Source: Photorhabdus khanii NC19 (lineage in GTDB: Bacteria; Pseudomonadota; Gammaproteobacteria; Enterobacterales; Enterobacteriaceae). Taken from it: a stretch of 64,000 nt of DNA. Position numbers and translations under genes: made by a program. Below are positions 1 to 9,121 of this stretch, piece after piece. The DNA is taken from NCBI RefSeq assembly GCF_000517265.1, contig NZ_AYSJ01000002.1, forward strand, positions 846,306-910,305, given 5' to 3'. Position 1 is the first letter of the stretch. Each line of letters starts with the position of its first letter. Under the pieces are notes generated by a model, which saw only the letters and a list, made by a program, of their open reading frames with translations, was not told the DNA's origin and did not search any database.

Positions 1-283
1 ATTTTCGGTGTAACCTTTATCTGTCTGCTTGATGTAGAACCCTTTGGAATGGGTAATCGTTTGCGCAAAGGTGCTGTTGTTTACCGCCTTAAAATTAACC
101 TGACCGTGCGTACTGGTCAGTTTGGCATGTTGATGGGTGGCGATTTTGCTGGCTTCATAGGTGCTGTCATCCCGGCTTAACAGGTTAATATCGCCGCCGG
201 CGGTAAATTCAGTGACTTTGTTGGTGACGTCATGACGAGTGCGGGTGGTGGTTTTCTTCTTGCCATACCACCGGCGTTTGTCT
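1..283 (-). pseudogene. Out-of-frame continuation of the TpsA haemagglutinin
   Basis: Read on the minus strand in a different frame from the upstream open frame, this stretch has no stop and encodes haemagglutinin-like repeats: KRRWYGKKKTTTRTRHD, then EFTAGGDINLLSRDDSTY, ATHQHAKLTSTHGQVNF and FAQTITHSKGFY. This is the normal continuation expected after the SSHYEKTET segment of the upstream frame. One base missing near the CAAACG at about 276-281 would explain it. Either the gene is broken here or the assembly has an indel. Confidence 0.7.
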
Positions 284-3200
284 CGGTTTTCTCATAGTGA
301 CTGGATTCTTCCATCGCCTGAGCGTACAGATAGCCGCCTTGTGCCGCGATATCCATGGCTCCTTTGGCCGCCAGTTGAGTGGCCTGGAAAAGAATGTTGC
401 CGTTTGAGATAACGGTCAGCACACCGCCGCTGGTCAGTTCAGTGCCTTGTTGAGTCACTGATCCGGTGAATTCCCTGCCACTTTCCCGGGAGGTGTGATT
501 TTGCACCGATTCAAAACGCATATTGCCGCCGGAGGAAAGCGTGACATCACCCCCGGAAGTCAATTTGGCACCGGCGGTGGTGAGGGTGCCATTTGCTGCT
601 ATCGTCAGTTTTTTATCACCCCGGATTTGGGCAATAATATGCCGGTCATCTTTGTTGTTATCATTTACCTGATTAATGGCAGAATAAGCCAGGGAAGGGA
701 ATGTGATATTTCTTCCTGCGGATAATAATGTATTACCGTTTGCCTGTATCTGAACGGCTTTCCCATTAATATCACCACCACTGATCAGGCTGATATTATT
801 CTTTGCTGTGATCCGGCTGCCTGATTCTAATGAACGTGAAGGCGGAATATAATTACCCGATAAAAAAATGCCTTCCAGTTTACGAAAAACTAAGGCTCGG
901 GAACCGAGTTCAATATGCTTTGCCGCACTTAAATAAACATCTTTTCCGGCTGAGATGAAAGCCCCCTGAGCAACGAAATCACCTCCCGCATGAATCATCA
1001 ATGACGTTGAGGCATGTAAAACGCCGGTCATTGGCAACAGGAAATGAATATTTCCCTTTTCCTGTTCAGGCAGAATAGCATTCAGCAGATCCGTATCCCA
1101 TTTGTCCGGAGGCATAGGACCCGTTTGTCGAGGGGAGAGCTGTACCGTGTTTTCTATCCCAATATCATGATTAGCTGTCAGAGAAATATCCGTACTCGGG
1201 GTTAAACAGGTATTTTGTAAAAGGAGATTTTTACCTGCCTGGATTGTTAAACTGCCATTAGCACTTAATGTACTTATTCTACGGGTATTATCGGCATTAA
1301 AATAACCGGGTTTGTCACTGCTCTGAAACCGAATATCGCCATGACGGCTAATAAGGGTAATATCTTTCCCTTTTACTTCACTTTGCAACGCATTAATATG
1401 GTTGATGGCTGTCATCGATAAATTATTTGATGACAGCAGTGCGGCATCATGAAGATTAATCTCTTTTTCAGCGATAATGTTTAATTCATTAATTGCCTTT
1501 ATTTTATCAGTGATATTGATTTGCCCGGCATGGAGAATAATCTTCTCAGCGGATACTGTTTCCGGTCGTTCTTTGACATTAACTTCTGAGACAGTTTTAA
1601 TATCATAAGGAAGAGCGGTATTAATGTTGATACTGTCTTTGAAATCAGCAACCAGGCTCCCTTTCGCGATGATGCTTGCGGGTTCAATGACATCGTCTTC
1701 GTCATTCCAGGTCTGAGTTTCGCCTGATTTTTTGTAAGGATAGACCGTCGGGACGGGTTCAAGTTTAAGATCATAAATAATAAAATGATTGAGTGAGCTT
1801 TTTCTTTGGCTTTCATTAATAAACTTATTTCCAGCGAGAAAAATATCTTTTCCAGCTTCAATTTTACTTATCTGATTGGATAAATTATCACTGTTAATGT
1901 AAGTATTTCCTCCTGAGAGGATAAGACCGGGCAGAGAATTTTCTAATACCCAACTTTTCATTCGGGTATTATTTAAATACGCTTTTTCTGTTCCGTTATC
2001 CTCAAAACCAAGACGACTAAAATAAACAGGTCCAAACCATTTATCAGGAAGGGGTGTCAACTCTGCGGTGATCGTATAGGGATTGCCAAAGATACTGACA
2101 TCACTGAGAACGGTCATATCTCTGTCTGTAAAATCGGGGGTTATCTGTTTATTGTTAATAACAAAGATGTTACGGGTATTATTCAGCTCTTTTGTCCTGA
2201 CAACCAAATCCCCTTTTACGGTTTTTATCGTTGCCGATCTGTTTTCGACTAACTGACCTTTATTCCCCTGCGCATCTTTCTGTATCCACAGATTATCGTT
2301 GGCTTGCAGTAAGGCTTTATCACCGGTATTACGCACGGTGTCACCGAATACCCGCATATCCCGACCGGCGGTCACACTACCTTTATTCTCCAATGTGGTG
2401 TTTGCCAGGGTCATATCCCGGCCTGCTTGCACGTTAATATTCGGCGCAATATAAGTTTCTTTGCTAATAATATTTAAGTCGGTTTTAGCCTTGGTATTTC
2501 CTAATTCAATTTTGCCATTAACGTTTAAAGTAATATCACGCTGGTCGCTAACCACATCTTTCAGATTAACCCCAACGCCATCTTCAGTGGCGACCAGCCG
2601 GATTTTATTGGCATACATACCGCCCAACGCTTTGGTATCAATGGCTAATTGCGGTTTAGCACCTTCTCCGGCAATGGATTTAATTGTGTCGTCTTTTAAA
2701 CTGATGCGGTTGGTGCCCTGCGTCAGAGAGAGATTATTGGCCTGAATTTTCCCGTTCAACTCCGTGGCCCGGCTGATGATATCGACATAATCTGTCGCCT
2801 TGCCATCCAGCCCTTTGCCACCAAGGGTGATCTGGCCTTGTTTAACTTCCAATGCTTCCAGCGCACCCTGTTTGTCAAACTGGGGTTTCCCGGTGGTCAG
2901 GGTTGCGCTGGAAGTATTGATAAAACCACAGCCATCACAGGTAATGCCGTTGGGGTTGGCAATCATCACATTGGCTTTATTGCCGACAATTTCCAACTGG
3001 CCTTGCAGCTCAGAGCGCCCGTTACCGGTGACTTCATTAATAATCAGTTCCGCCGCGTTGCCTTGCAGGTTAGGGTTGGCGTTCAGTTGCCCGACCAGCT
3101 GTGATTGCGCCGTTTGAGTGGCGTTATTGAGTACGGCGCCCTGAGTGGCAACGTTAAACTCTTGATAGGTGTTATGGGATATTCCCGCGCCATTCGGAGT

Positions 3201-3362
3201 CGCAATATTGACCACCGGCACATTACCCTGATGTTGTACCTGTGTGCGGTCATTATCCGGCGTTATCCCGGCGGCGATAGCCGGATGCAGCGGCTGGATT
3301 GCGGTCAGGTAAATTAAAAGATAACTCGTGGCCCTGACCAACGGGTTGCTGCGCTTATCCAT
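177..3362 (-). CDS. TpsA-type filamentous haemagglutinin / contact-dependent toxin-like exoprotein, 5' part (frameshifted)
   Basis: Large exoprotein of the two-partner secretion family, exported across the outer membrane by a TpsB pore that is not in this window. The N-terminus has a hydrophobic signal region (residues about 10-31, ending near AIAAG) and then the TPS secretion domain with the family motifs NPNGITCDGCGFIN (about 135-148) and several N-A-T/N-P-N turns. Downstream are beta-helix repeats of the haemagglutinin type (LTAGRDM, LTSGGDVTL, VISNGNILFQA). The reading frame ends at 177 only because of an apparent single-base loss near 278-285. The last about 30 residues of the open frame are out-of-frame translation, and the family-like sequence resumes in another frame down to base 1. 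The gene therefore continues beyond the left edge. The start at 3362 gives a sensible signal peptide. Adhesin versus CDI toxin cannot be decided without the C-terminus. Confidence 0.85.
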   Translation of the reverse strand: MDKRSNPLVRATSYLLIYLTAIQPLHPAIAAGITPDNDRTQVQHQGNVPVVNIATPNGAGISHNTYQEFNVATQGAVLNNATQTAQSQLVGQLNANPNLQGNAAELIINEVTGNGRSELQGQLEIVGNKANVMIANPNGITCDGCGFINTSSATLTTGKPQFDKQGALEALEVKQGQITLGGKGLDGKATDYVDIISRATELNGKIQANNLSLTQGTNRISLKDDTIKSIAGEGAKPQLAIDTKALGGMYANKIRLVATEDGVGVNLKDVVSDQRDITLNVNGKIELGNTKAKTDLNIISKETYIAPNINVQAGRDMTLANTTLENKGSVTAGRDMRVFGDTVRNTGDKALLQANDNLWIQKDAQGNKGQLVENRSATIKTVKGDLVVRTKELNNTRNIFVINNKQITPDFTDRDMTVLSDVSIFGNPYTITAELTPLPDKWFGPVYFSRLGFEDNGTEKAYLNNTRMKSWVLENSLPGLILSGGNTYINSDNLSNQISKIEAGKDIFLAGNKFINESQRKSSLNHFIIYDLKLEPVPTVYPYKKSGETQTWNDEDDVIEPASIIAKGSLVADFKDSININTALPYDIKTVSEVNVKERPETVSAEKIILHAGQINITDKIKAINELNIIAEKEINLHDAALLSSNNLSMTAINHINALQSEVKGKDITLISRHGDIRFQSSDKPGYFNADNTRRISTLSANGSLTIQAGKNLLLQNTCLTPSTDISLTANHDIGIENTVQLSPRQTGPMPPDKWDTDLLNAILPEQEKGNIHFLLPMTGVLHASTSLMIHAGGDFVAQGAFISAGKDVYLSAAKHIELGSRALVFRKLEGIFLSGNYIPPSRSLESGSRITAKNNISLISGGDINGKAVQIQANGNTLLSAGRNITFPSLAYSAINQVNDNNKDDRHIIAQIRGDKKLTIAANGTLTTAGAKLTSGGDVTLSSGGNMRFESVQNHTSRESGREFTGSVTQQGTELTSGGVLTVISNGNILFQATQLAAKGAMDIAAQGGYLYAQAMEESSHYEKTETNAGGMARRKPPPALVMTSPTKSLNLPPAAILTC

Positions 3363-4480
3363 CGTACTCTCTCTTTTCTTAAGTTAATTGGGCTTCGTTG
3401 ATAAAACGGTAATCTTTCCATAGGAAATATTGATAATTTAATAGTGTCATAATTGAACTATTCTAATGCGTGATTAATTATCTGTCTGAATTGATGGTGT
3501 GAAATGTGATCAATGTTGGGTTATTTAATCCTGACAATGGGGAATGAGATATATTAAATGCTAGAAAGTGGTGATAAAGCTGGAGATGTTAAATGGGGGA
3601 CGGAACGATGGCGTTGGCAATGAATTGTGAAGCGAAGGCGGTGTGATATCAGTGATATTGCAGGAATAGCAAGCGATTATCGACGGCGATTGGCGGCTAT
3701 TATTATTAAATTAAATGTATTAATAATGGCCGGATATTTCTTCCCAAGTAAAATGAAGGTAAAGAACCTGCCAATTTGCGTTAATTGTTAAACCGATAAC
3801 AAGCGTGGCGGGTGTTGCTCTCTTTATTGAAAAGCAAGTTATCTCTATTTTATAGAATTCTTATATTTTTATAATTATTATCACCATTTAGGGGGCTGTA
3901 AAGATAAATATATCTTTTTATCTGAGCCTCAACATGGTCAATATTCTGTAAAATATCACGAATAATATCCTTATTAATCCATTGCTTCTGACTATTTCTA
4001 TCACGTCTTATCCTGCATTACAGAATTTATTCTCATTCGCATTAAACGCATTTCTTTTTTTCTACTTCTTCTACTAAGTACTTAACCTATTATGCTGTGA
4101 ATATAAAAATGACTTTAACGGTATGAAATATTCATAACTAATTGAAAAATAATAAAATAGATAAATCTCTATCACTTTATAAAAATAAAAGCAATATTTT
4201 CTTGAAAAAAATGACATATCGTTTGGTTTATGTTTATATATTGTGTGTTTTTTATATGATACGTTGGTTTTTATGACTGATTATCTTTGTGCAAAAAGTG
4301 CTATAGGATAAAAAATGTCTTGATTTTATATAAAACTGTTTAGAAAATCACCATTTCCCAGGAAATGGCCTGCTCTGGTAAATTCATTTATTTATTGGCA
4401 CGGGCATTGTCGGTTTTCTCTTATTTGCTGCCCGGTTAACTGCCTGCTCTGAAATATCTGAATCCGGTTTTTTGTTTCTG
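3363..4480. other. Intergenic region upstream of the haemagglutinin
   Basis: About 1.1 kb of AT-rich DNA with only short chance reading frames. It must contain the promoter and leader of the leftward haemagglutinin gene, but no clear promoter, operator or RNA gene could be recognised. No tpsB-like partner gene is present. Confidence 0.5.
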
Positions 4481-4542
4481 AATTGCGTTATGGCATAACC
4501 ATCATGCCATTCATTCTATCTGTATTGTTTAAGGAGTTGCTT

Positions 4543-4743
4543 GTGGCACAGAGTTTTCAAAACGAAATTCCCAAAGCGCGCATTAATATCGGTAAAAAAA
4601 CCATGGAAGAAGTGGCTGCGATTAAAAACATCGGTACCTACTTTGATCGCGCTGAATACACCGAGTGACAAGCGTTCCGCGACAGCGATGATGCCGGCTA
4701 TATCTATATCCAGGTTTCTCAGATGCTGAAAGCCAAGGGGTAA
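4543..4743 (+). pseudogene. T6SS sheath gene relic (TssB start fused to unrelated/TssC-like segment)
   Basis: Starting with a GTG after an AAGGAG site, the product begins VAQSFQNEIPKARINI, the hallmark N-terminus of the T6SS small sheath protein TssB (VipA/IglA family). The similarity stops abruptly and continues with a segment ending AEYTE, then an in-frame TGA, then WQ-less AFRDSDDAGYIYIQ to a TAA at 4743. The EYTE-stop-QAFRDSDD region resembles the EYxxWxxFRxSxDxxY motif of the large sheath protein TssC, and TGA is one substitution from the expected TGG. This looks like an internally deleted tssB-tssC remnant. The TssB assignment rests on about 13 residues and the TssC one is weaker. Confidence 0.45.
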
Positions 4744-4747
4744 CAAC

Positions 4748-5034
4748 GTGAAAATTGATCGTCCGTTATGGGTGACATGGACCATAGCGAAACAGACCAC
4801 CCGTTTTCAGTGTGGGGTTGGGCTGACTGGATGAGAGCGGCAAAGTGCAAGCGATAAACTGGACAACGTGAAGGTGGTAAAAGTGGCACCGCTGATGCAT
4901 GACATCAAAGCCCTTGCTAAAAAGAAACACAACCATCTGAAACGCGTTGAGTTCCGCTATGAAAATCATAAAAACATTATATATCATTACCTTATGGGCC
5001 TCGGTACACGGTTATGGGCGGTAGCGTACCTCTA
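4748..5034 (+). pseudogene. Further T6SS relics, including an Hcp-like C-terminal fragment
   Basis: Directly after the sheath relic, GTG at 4748 opens a 28-codon frame beginning VKIDRPLW, slightly reminiscent of a T6SS baseplate protein start but too short to assign. From about 4858 another frame reads LDNVKVVKVAPLMHDIKAL followed by HNHLKRVEFRYE. This matches the pattern of the Hcp tube protein C-terminal half (VxxxxPxMxDIKxxxxxxxNHLExVxLRYE). It then degenerates without the expected WxxxDGNI segment. The order of sheath, baseplate and tube pieces suggests a collapsed T6SS operon. All pieces are non-functional as they stand. Confidence 0.4.
5017..5027 (+). promoter_or_regulatory. ops-like element (RfaH recruitment site candidate)
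   Basis: The bases GGCGGTAGCGT match the 11-base core of the ops element through which RfaH is loaded onto RNA polymerase. The element sits 47 bases upstream of the ATG of the Tli4-like gene and downstream of the T6SS relics. No long operon follows, so a functional role is uncertain and chance is possible. Confidence 0.35.
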
Positions 5035-5073
5035 AATTTTATTAATTCAATCTTAACCAAAAAGGAAAATAAA

Positions 5074-6060
5074 ATGAAATCTGAAATATTAGCAAATATG
5101 CAGACCCGTTGCGTTGGGCGTTATCTGATTGATATTCCCTTATCATTTGAAAACATCATCAATACTGGGATATTTATTGGTGATGTAAGAATAGAAACCA
5201 AGCGTTTGCATTTATCCACATTTGAACAGTGGATACAAATAAGGGAGCAGAAATTAAGGGTGACCAGAACTGCCGATCCGAAAGATCTGCCCTTTTTAAA
5301 AAAGGTTCATCATCTCCAGGGGAGCTTATACGGTGTTATTTTTGACAGAAATAACAATGTCAGTGAACCTGGCTTCACCCGAGTATTAGAAGCCCATTTA
5401 TATGATAATGGTGTGGCTTTTGTTATAAAGATGAAATTTACAGAAATTTCAGATGACAAATACAGTTATTCAAGAAATATTTATATAAAATCTGGAATGG
5501 ACGAAAGCCAATATAAAATGCTTTCTCAAACCTTGGACAAAATGCAAAGGCTTCTTTCCAGAATCAGTGGCAGAAAGGATAGAGAAATTCCGACAATGGC
5601 AGGGATCTGTATCCCTGATGGTTTTATTGCCAGTCATGATAATGATGATGAGAAAGTGAATATGACTTTTGCCTATCAGGGAGATGAGAATGATCATTTC
5701 ACATTCGGTATTGAAATAATTAATGACCTTAAAGAAGATACTCTGCTTGAACGTATTGGTGAAGTTGAAAGGGATTGGTTCATTAATTGTGGCAGGGTAA
5801 TAAGAAACGGGGAAAGAGAAATAAACGGCATTCATGGGGAAGAGTTATTAGCCTTAGGTCTGCAACCTTTTGATAGTAATCCTCGGTATCGATTTGATTT
5901 TATTATAAATGATATGGTGGTGGATGAAGAAAAAGTTTGTGTTGGTATTATGTTAATGAATTACCAGTTACCTTCGCCGCCATATACCGAAGATGAACTG
6001 ATCACGTTTTGGGATGCAATAACGAAAACCTTTCGTAAAAGACCGGGTGCTTGCGGATAG
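5074..6060 (+). CDS. Tli4-like T6SS phospholipase immunity protein (orphan)
   Basis: A 328-residue protein beginning MKSEILANMQTRCVGRYLID. It carries the CVGRYLIDIP opening and, halfway along, a second IPxxxGICIPDGFI motif followed by MTFAYQ. This two-lobed layout is what I associate with Tli4-type immunity proteins that neutralise T6SS lipase effectors. There is no obvious N-terminal signal peptide in the chosen start. ATG 5074 is preferred over the earlier GTG at 5014 because AAAAGGAAAATAAA places a good ribosome site in front of it and the family motif begins about 12 residues in. No lipase gene is adjacent; upstream are only T6SS fragments. It is therefore an orphan immunity gene, perhaps retained for protection against kin. 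Function is inferred from motif resemblance only. Confidence 0.6.
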   Translation: MKSEILANMQTRCVGRYLIDIPLSFENIINTGIFIGDVRIETKRLHLSTFEQWIQIREQKLRVTRTADPKDLPFLKKVHHLQGSLYGVIFDRNNNVSEPGFTRVLEAHLYDNGVAFVIKMKFTEISDDKYSYSRNIYIKSGMDESQYKMLSQTLDKMQRLLSRISGRKDREIPTMAGICIPDGFIASHDNDDEKVNMTFAYQGDENDHFTFGIEIINDLKEDTLLERIGEVERDWFINCGRVIRNGEREINGIHGEELLALGLQPFDSNPRYRFDFIINDMVVDEEKVCVGIMLMNYQLPSPPYTEDELITFWDAITKTFRKRPGACG

Positions 6061-6128
6061 CGATAAATGTAATTAAATACAGAATATCATTATATCTATC
6101 ATTATTTTTAAGATGGTGGAGCTAATTA

Positions 6129-7490
6129 GTGCGAAAAAGTATTTTCGTTAATTCAATGAGCTATAAGGAATTTATTTTTATTATGAACAATATTGTGACT
6201 AACGCTTTGCAGTTGCCTGCCTGGTATCCGCAAGCTTTCTCTCATTTGGGGGCAGAGGAGTATGCCATTGTATGCCAAATCTGGCAGCGTGAACCTGTGC
6301 TGCGTGAACTGGCGGCTGAACTTGATAAATATCATCCACCGAAGGAAATGCGTTGCACTCCCAGTGGAAATCATGAAGTCAGGTTCATGAGACTGATGGA
6401 GTCTACACATCCGGATCACTATTGTCGTTTCTGTCAGTCTCACCACTCTTACTATTCCGGCACACCATTTCATCAACTTGATCATAGTCAGCATGCCCGT
6501 TTATACGCGGTTTTGGTAACGCTCTGGGGCTGTTGGCATATTGAAGAGGCGATTTGGATAAGTGGTTGTTATTATAGGAAATCCTGGAGGGGCTACTGCC
6601 AGCGGTTGAAGTCGGTTCTGATGCTGATTGGTAAACGTCCGGTGACACTGTATCCCCGTTATTTGCTGGGTTTCATGCCGGGCCAGCAAGGAGTAGATTG
6701 CCCGGCATGCCGGTCATCACGATTAAGCTACGCTGAGGAGATGCCTGCGGGCAACCCAATGATTCACTGTGAAGCGTGCCAGCATCAATTTGTGCTCTAT
6801 CCGGAAATTCCCAAGGGTATTGATCCATTTGCAGAGAAAAGGCCGGATGATAGGGTACCGGTGCCGGATTGGTTCCAGCGGTTATTTGCGCATACCACGC
6901 AAGCGCAATACCAGCATTTAAGGTCTGTCTGGCAAAGAGAGCCGGTACTGCGGGTGCTGGCTGATCGTCTGGATGAACAGAATCCGCTCTTGGGCGGGGT
7001 ATATGAGTGTCCCTGGTGTGGGAATCGGCGTTTGACAACCTACGTTAGGGAGCATCACCATGATGAATATTATTGCCGGGCCTGTGATAAGACGTTTTCT
7101 GCCAGTGCTGGCTCGATATTTTATCGGTTGCAGGAGAAATATTACTATCGCCTGTATTCCGTGTTGGTCATGTTGTGGACACAGTGGCGACCTACGAAAG
7201 CTTTGGCAATAGGTAAACTGCGAAAATTGGAGGTATTTAACTACTATCGTAAACGGCTACAGCCGCTGTTTGATGAGCTGGGCGATCAGCTTATTACACC
7301 GTATCCCCGGTATATGTTAGGATTTAAGCCTGGAAAGCAGGGGGTTTGCTGCATTCATTGCCAGTCTTTAAATTTGGATATCGTGGGAGTAGTCACCACC
7401 CCGAATAATCCCAAGATTAGTTGTCTGGATTGTGGCAGTAAGTTTAGGTTGCATGTTTGGCGCTGGCAGTTTTTACCCGATACACCCTAA
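6129..7490 (+). CDS. Four-zinc-ribbon duplicated protein, transposon-associated DUF746-like
   Basis: A 453-residue protein made of two homologous halves (about 20-235 and 245-450). Each half has a CxxC...CxxC zinc-ribbon-like unit, a helical block with the pattern GxxFxxLxxxxxxRLYxVLVxLW, a YYRK/YCQRL helix, PYPRYxLGFxPGxQGVxC, and a second ribbon (CPACRS...CEAC; CIHCQS...CLDC). The helical block resembles DUF746, a short domain known from transposon-encoded proteins where it looks like a resolvase-type helix-turn-helix. The first ribbon of half one is degenerate. Function is unknown; DNA binding is inferred. GTG 6129 follows GGTGGAG; ATG 6183 is a plausible alternative start. A hairpin after the stop separates it from the convergent LuxR array. 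Confidence 0.55.
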   Translation: MRKSIFVNSMSYKEFIFIMNNIVTNALQLPAWYPQAFSHLGAEEYAIVCQIWQREPVLRELAAELDKYHPPKEMRCTPSGNHEVRFMRLMESTHPDHYCRFCQSHHSYYSGTPFHQLDHSQHARLYAVLVTLWGCWHIEEAIWISGCYYRKSWRGYCQRLKSVLMLIGKRPVTLYPRYLLGFMPGQQGVDCPACRSSRLSYAEEMPAGNPMIHCEACQHQFVLYPEIPKGIDPFAEKRPDDRVPVPDWFQRLFAHTTQAQYQHLRSVWQREPVLRVLADRLDEQNPLLGGVYECPWCGNRRLTTYVREHHHDEYYCRACDKTFSASAGSIFYRLQEKYYYRLYSVLVMLWTQWRPTKALAIGKLRKLEVFNYYRKRLQPLFDELGDQLITPYPRYMLGFKPGKQGVCCIHCQSLNLDIVGVVTTPNNPKISCLDCGSKFRLHVWRWQFLPDTP

Positions 7491-7539
7491 TATGCCATTT
7501 GATCCCTTTTACCAAAATGGAGTCGATATATTGTTTCAG

Positions 7540-7570
7540 CGGTAGCCTTATTAATCAATCAAGGCTGCCG
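7540..7570. terminator. Convergent-gene hairpin
   Basis: Inverted repeat CGGTAGCCTT...AAGGCTGCCG with an 11-base AT-rich loop, lying between the stop of the zinc-ribbon gene and the stop of the leftward LuxR gene. It has the position and form expected of a bidirectional terminator. Confidence 0.5.
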
Positions 7571-7621
7571 CAGTTATTATCGGTAATTGAAAATTATGTT
7601 AATAGTTTGATAATCCGATTT

Positions 7622-8296
7622 TTAAGTTAATAAAAATTTTTCTGGTACATAATGATGAAAGTTATTAGCCAGACAGTATTCTTCTAATTGTTTGCTGGAA
7701 TTAATACCTATCTTGCTATATATCCGGGATATATATGTTTTAACAGTATGATGAGCAATATTCAATCTTTGTCCAATCTGTTTTCTGGTGTATTTTTGTA
7801 AAAAGAAGAAAATAATATCCCACTCGCTTTGAGTAAAAAGATCTGTTGGTGGTTGGAGTATAATGGATGAGGGTAGTTTTTTATGATATTGATGTAATTG
7901 GGTTAATGAATACTCTTTGGCTTCCCATGCATGGAAAAGGATCCCGATACTTTCGTTTTCATCACTATATAGTGGATATTTTTCGCAAAAATAAGACGAC
8001 AGAAATGTATCTTTTCTATACTGGTGTGTTTCAAGTGAACATACTCTTTGTCCTCTTGTTATTACATTTTTATCATGATCCATGAATTCCTTGGCAAACT
8101 CAGCGCCATTCCAGGGGATTTCAGCGTCAAAACATCCTTCGTAATCAAATGAGTCTGGAAGATTTTGAATATGTTTAAATGCCAGGTTGCCATAAGTCCA
8201 GCATGAATTCTGATCTTTTATTCCCCAAGGCTCATTACTTTGCTGTGTTGTGTTAATGATTTGAGGTGAGACAATTAGCTTATTGGTTTTGCTCAT
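7622..8296 (-). CDS. PAS4-LuxR solo regulator (class A N-terminus, class B C-terminus)
   Basis: A 224-residue transcription factor: an N-terminal PAS4-like sensor (about 15-125, with NEPWGIKD, YGN.AF and ETH motifs) and a C-terminal LuxR/GerE helix-turn-helix (about 155-215, FTQSEWDIIFF ... KQIGQRLNIAHHTVKTYISR). There is no luxI partner; Photorhabdus genomes are known for expanded families of such solos, whose ligands remain unknown. The start follows TAGGACTTAATC. The sensor half resembles the class A genes at 9815-12308, while the DNA-binding half is nearly identical to that of the class B gene at 9122. This suggests recombination between modules. Confidence 0.85.
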   Translation of the reverse strand: MSKTNKLIVSPQIINTTQQSNEPWGIKDQNSCWTYGNLAFKHIQNLPDSFDYEGCFDAEIPWNGAEFAKEFMDHDKNVITRGQRVCSLETHQYRKDTFLSSYFCEKYPLYSDENESIGILFHAWEAKEYSLTQLHQYHKKLPSSIILQPPTDLFTQSEWDIIFFFLQKYTRKQIGQRLNIAHHTVKTYISRIYSKIGINSSKQLEEYCLANNFHHYVPEKFLLT

Positions 8297-8305
8297 GATT
8301 AAGTC

Positions 8306-8476
8306 CTATAATATCATATCGAAATCTTCAGGAAGGTTGAATAGTTGATAAAAAGCAGGATTGGCATAAATAAATCTTGATTGCAGATCTTTGGCTCCCC
8401 AAGGTTTATCATTTCTCTCCCACTTTTGAGTTAATTGTGGTGTGATATTGCTGGGATTTTTTCTTATATTTGACAT
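8306..8476 (-). pseudogene. Truncated class C PAS4-LuxR gene (56 codons)
   Basis: Begins MSNIRKNPSNITPQLTQKWE and stops after NLPEDFDMIL. It is a near copy of the first 55 residues of the complete gene at 12350-13039, cut at the same point as the FDIIGL segment. The sequence upstream (to about 8995) is also a copy of the sequence upstream of that gene, so promoter and gene start were duplicated together. The rest of the gene is missing and the downstream class A gene begins at once. Confidence 0.75.
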
Positions 8477-9121
8477 AGTTACTCATAAATCTTTATTTAA
8501 ATTATTATCTAAAATTTTTGTTTGTCGATTACGCTTCAAGTGAACCTATCTATAATAGAAGAAAATAACTTTCTCGTCAAAAAACGTATGTTTATTAATT
8601 GATTTTTTACTATTTAATAATGTAATTTTAAATTTAAATGAATATAACTATAAATATTATTTATACGGAAATTGTTTTGAGTTTTTATTGAGTAAATAGC
8701 CCGAGGCTGTTGCTGTGCTCTCTTCTACACCTGATATTGGACATATTTTAGTGAGAAAGTATATGTTATCAACGATAAATAAGTGTAGATTATACCTAGA
8801 ATTATCAGCATCCTCGTTATTGTCAATTGATGAATAATTATTTTCCCTAATGCTTAATAGCTGTTTTGCTAAACTATTTTATTTACTCTTATCTGTAATA
8901 AAGAGCAAATCTGGGCAGTGTTTTGAGAAAAGTGGTAATTTTTAAATACATTTTTAATGTGGATAGAAGGGTGAGTGAAGCGAATCACCCCTCATATGCT
9001 ACATGTATGTTCCTGTGTGCTGCCCGTGTTTACTCTTCATTATAAGAACGGCCTGCAACAATGACGTCTATTAGGATAGACTCTAAGTTTCATTGTCAAG
9101 AGTCATTTGATAATACGATTT
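8477..9121. repeat. Segmental duplication of the class C LuxR upstream region
   Basis: About 500 bases here align with the region upstream of the complete class C gene (about 13040-13565). Shared blocks include GATTTTTTACTATTTAA, GTTATCAA near 8765/13330, and CTTATCTGTAATAAAGAGCAA versus CTTATTTGTAATAAAGAGCAA. The copies have drifted but remain collinear. No gene is present. A small hairpin, GGGTGA...TCACCC, lies near 8969-8991 only in this copy. Confidence 0.65.

Noticed and set aside
495..3317. Several plus-strand reading frames of 68-105 codons opposite the haemagglutinin
   Set aside because: They are shadows of the GC-biased minus-strand gene, with no ribosome sites or family motifs.
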